Assembly (NCBI RefSeq): GCF_003112455.1
Contig: NZ_BDQX01000291.1
Span: forward strand, 42,765-106,764
DNA: 64,000 nt
DNA from: Paenibacillus agaridevorans
GTDB lineage: Bacteria; Bacillota; Bacilli; Paenibacillales; Paenibacillaceae
Direction of reading: 5' to 3'
The stretch's first letter is position 1. Every line of letters begins with the position of its first letter. Both the position numbers and the translations under genes were made by a program. Shown in pieces: positions 62,758 through 64,000 of this stretch. The notes beneath the pieces were generated by a model that was not told where the DNA came from, did no database searches, and saw only the letters and a program-made list of their open reading frames with translations.

Positions 62758-63714
62758 ATGGAAACGATGAAGACATTGATTATTAAGAACAAGGAAGCGG
62801 CGGAAATGGCAGAGGTACCGAAACCGAAGCCGGCAGCGGGGCAAGCGCTCATTAAAGTAAGAGCTGTTACAACTTGTCCGCAATGGGATTTGCATATTTA
62901 TCACGGCAGGCCGATGTTCGAGCATCATGGACCAGTTCCCTTTCCTTATATGCCCGGCCAGCCAGGACACGAAATGACCGGAGTGGTCGATGAGGTGGGA
63001 GAGGGCGTTTCGCTAAAGATCGGGGAAACAGTATGCGCGTGGCGCGATCCGGGTCAGGGCAATCCAGGTTGCTACGCCGAATATGTTCTGATGAACGAAG
63101 CTGATTTACTGCCAGTGCCTGAGAGGCTTCACTATACGCAGGTCGTTTCGCTGGAGCTTGCGATGTGTATCGCTAGCTCGATCCTGCGGCTGCGAGAGAC
63201 GGTTGGCATTGTAGGCAAACGATGTGCTGTTAACGGTTTGGGTCCTGCTGGGATCGTGGCGCTTCAGATGCTGCGCGCGGAGGGTGCGGATACCGTCATC
63301 GGTATCGATCCTCTGGAGGCGCGGCGTGAATTAGCGCTCGAACTAGGCGCCTCCGAGGTTTATGGAGCAAACTCCGATGCGCTTACGCCGAGGGGGGAGG
63401 ACGGAGCCATCGACGTATCCATCGACTGTGTTGGTTATCCTTCGGCGGTCCGCTACTTGATGGACCATACGCAGGAAGCGGTAGCCCTGTTTGCGGTACA
63501 AAGAGACGATTATGTTTTGCGGCATGATGGACTCAGTGTCATCGGATATCCTGGACATTACCGAGCAGCTGCCGAATATGCACTTGGCCTAATCGAGGGA
63601 GGGAAGCTTGATCTGAGGCCGCTCATTACTTGCGAGATGCCGCTTGCCTCTTACGGGGAAGCCGTTGCGATGCTGCGATCACAGGAAGCGATCAAGATTT
63701 GTTTGATACCTTAA
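62758..63714 (+). CDS. Zinc-type alcohol dehydrogenase-like (MDR) protein
   Basis: A 318-residue medium-chain dehydrogenase/reductase. GroES-like domain first, with P-G-H-E-M-T-G-V-V-D-E-V-G-E-G, then a Rossmann domain (G-L-G-P-A-G-I-V-A-L-Q-M-L near residue 165) and D198-like acid in V-I-G-I-D-P favouring NAD. The usual structural-zinc cluster of four Cys is not evident, so it may be a zinc-poor member. Co-directional with the ABC cassette and probably oxidises the imported sugar or a derived polyol. Confidence 0.85.
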   Translation: METMKTLIIKNKEAAEMAEVPKPKPAAGQALIKVRAVTTCPQWDLHIYHGRPMFEHHGPVPFPYMPGQPGHEMTGVVDEVGEGVSLKIGETVCAWRDPGQGNPGCYAEYVLMNEADLLPVPERLHYTQVVSLELAMCIASSILRLRETVGIVGKRCAVNGLGPAGIVALQMLRAEGADTVIGIDPLEARRELALELGASEVYGANSDALTPRGEDGAIDVSIDCVGYPSAVRYLMDHTQEAVALFAVQRDDYVLRHDGLSVIGYPGHYRAAAEYALGLIEGGKLDLRPLITCEMPLASYGEAVAMLRSQEAIKICLIP

Positions 63715-63753
63715 ACGGAAAGAATGTTGGAATTACGGGAGGTTATGAAATAG

Positions 63754-64000
63754 ATGAAAAAAATAATGACGACTATACTGGTGGCGGTGTTCCTGCTATC
63801 TACAACATCGGTCCATGCAGCCGAAAATGGCTGGCAACAGCTAAAGGGCGGACAAATAATAGGGAATGGGGACTGGGTGCCGTTTACATTAACCGACACG
63901 GAGAAGGGCTTGCGAATTGAAGGCGGAGGCGGCTATCACTTCTCCGGCAATGCGGCGGGTGCAGTTCTAAACGAAGCGCTTGACCAAAAGGAAGTAACAG
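63754..64000 (+). CDS. Secreted protein, 5' part (runs off window)
   Basis: ATG 63754, 11 bases behind ACGGGAGG, opens a frame to the window end (82 codons). A clear signal peptide is present (MKKIMTTILVAVFLLSTTSV, then H-A-A, cleavage near residue 23). The mature start (E-N-G-W-Q-Q-L-K-G-G; G-L-R-I-E-G-G-G-G-Y-H-F) looks like a beta-sandwich sugar-binding or glycosidase module. Too little remains for a family call. It follows the dehydrogenase by 39 bases. Confidence 0.75.
   Translation, partial: MKKIMTTILVAVFLLSTTSVHAAENGWQQLKGGQIIGNGDWVPFTLTDTEKGLRIEGGGGYHFSGNAAGAVLNEALDQKEVT

Overview
The window looks like chromosomal DNA of a Paenibacillaceae bacterium (Paenibacillus or Cohnella type). 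The evidence is a mid-50s percent GC impression, strong AGGAGG-type ribosome sites with frequent GTG and TTG starts, an S-layer-homology (SLH) glycosidase, many two-permease sugar ABC cassettes next to AraC-type regulators, a LysM-GH18 spore cortex-lytic enzyme, copper-amine-oxidase 'stalk' domain proteins, and a Bacillus-order pur operon. No rRNA, tRNA or CRISPR array was seen.

Layout. 1-9800: the end of an AraC-type response regulator, a sugar ABC cassette (lipoprotein plus two permeases) and a 1,890-residue SLH-anchored GH42-like glycosidase. 9900-16480: a WYL-like/winged-helix pair of very small overlapping genes, trhO, an AraC regulator, a BadF-type sugar kinase with a GH4 phospho-glycosidase, and a YtrA-type GntR regulator with a DUF1648 membrane protein. 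16500-18190: a purine permease under PurR-box and guanine-riboswitch control. 18200-19020: a repeat island. 19140-32670: a GntR/UTRA regulator and a probable N-acetylmuramic acid catabolic locus (murQ, ABC transporter, kinase, SIS protein, DUF6259 glycosidase, metallo-hydrolase) ending in a secreted phosphoesterase/beta-propeller protein. 32750-33400: a second array of the same 50/100-nt repeats. 33500-36020: a DUF3221 lipoprotein, a TnpB-only IS element and a scar where two gene remnants meet. 36040-42250: NAGPA-family protein, MsrAB, nitroreductase, TraB/GumN protein and spore lytic enzyme. 42400-57020: purEKBCSQLF-MNHD behind PurBoxes, a promoter and a guanine riboswitch, interrupted by two non-coding repeat blocks. 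57150-64000: a stalk-domain protein, a cupin/AraC regulator, a LplB/YtcP-type ABC cassette, an MDR dehydrogenase and the start of a secreted protein.

How it fits together. Several loci scavenge carbohydrate: surface glycosidases release sugars, ABC transporters import them, and cytoplasmic BadF-type kinases stand in for PTS phosphorylation before MurQ or GH4 acts. Purine salvage (permease) and de novo synthesis (pur operon) share the same two-layer control, with PurBox pairs in identical geometry and a guanine aptamer at each.

The most notable items are the TnpB with a rearranged RuvC glutamate and no zinc-finger cysteine pairs; two arrays built from alternating 50-nt monomers with hairpin cores; a 51-nt hairpin array and a 50-nt inverted repeat set inside the pur operon; and the nested carbohydrate-binding module inside the catalytic barrel of the SLH protein. 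All functional statements rest on reading translations and motifs by eye; no database search was run.
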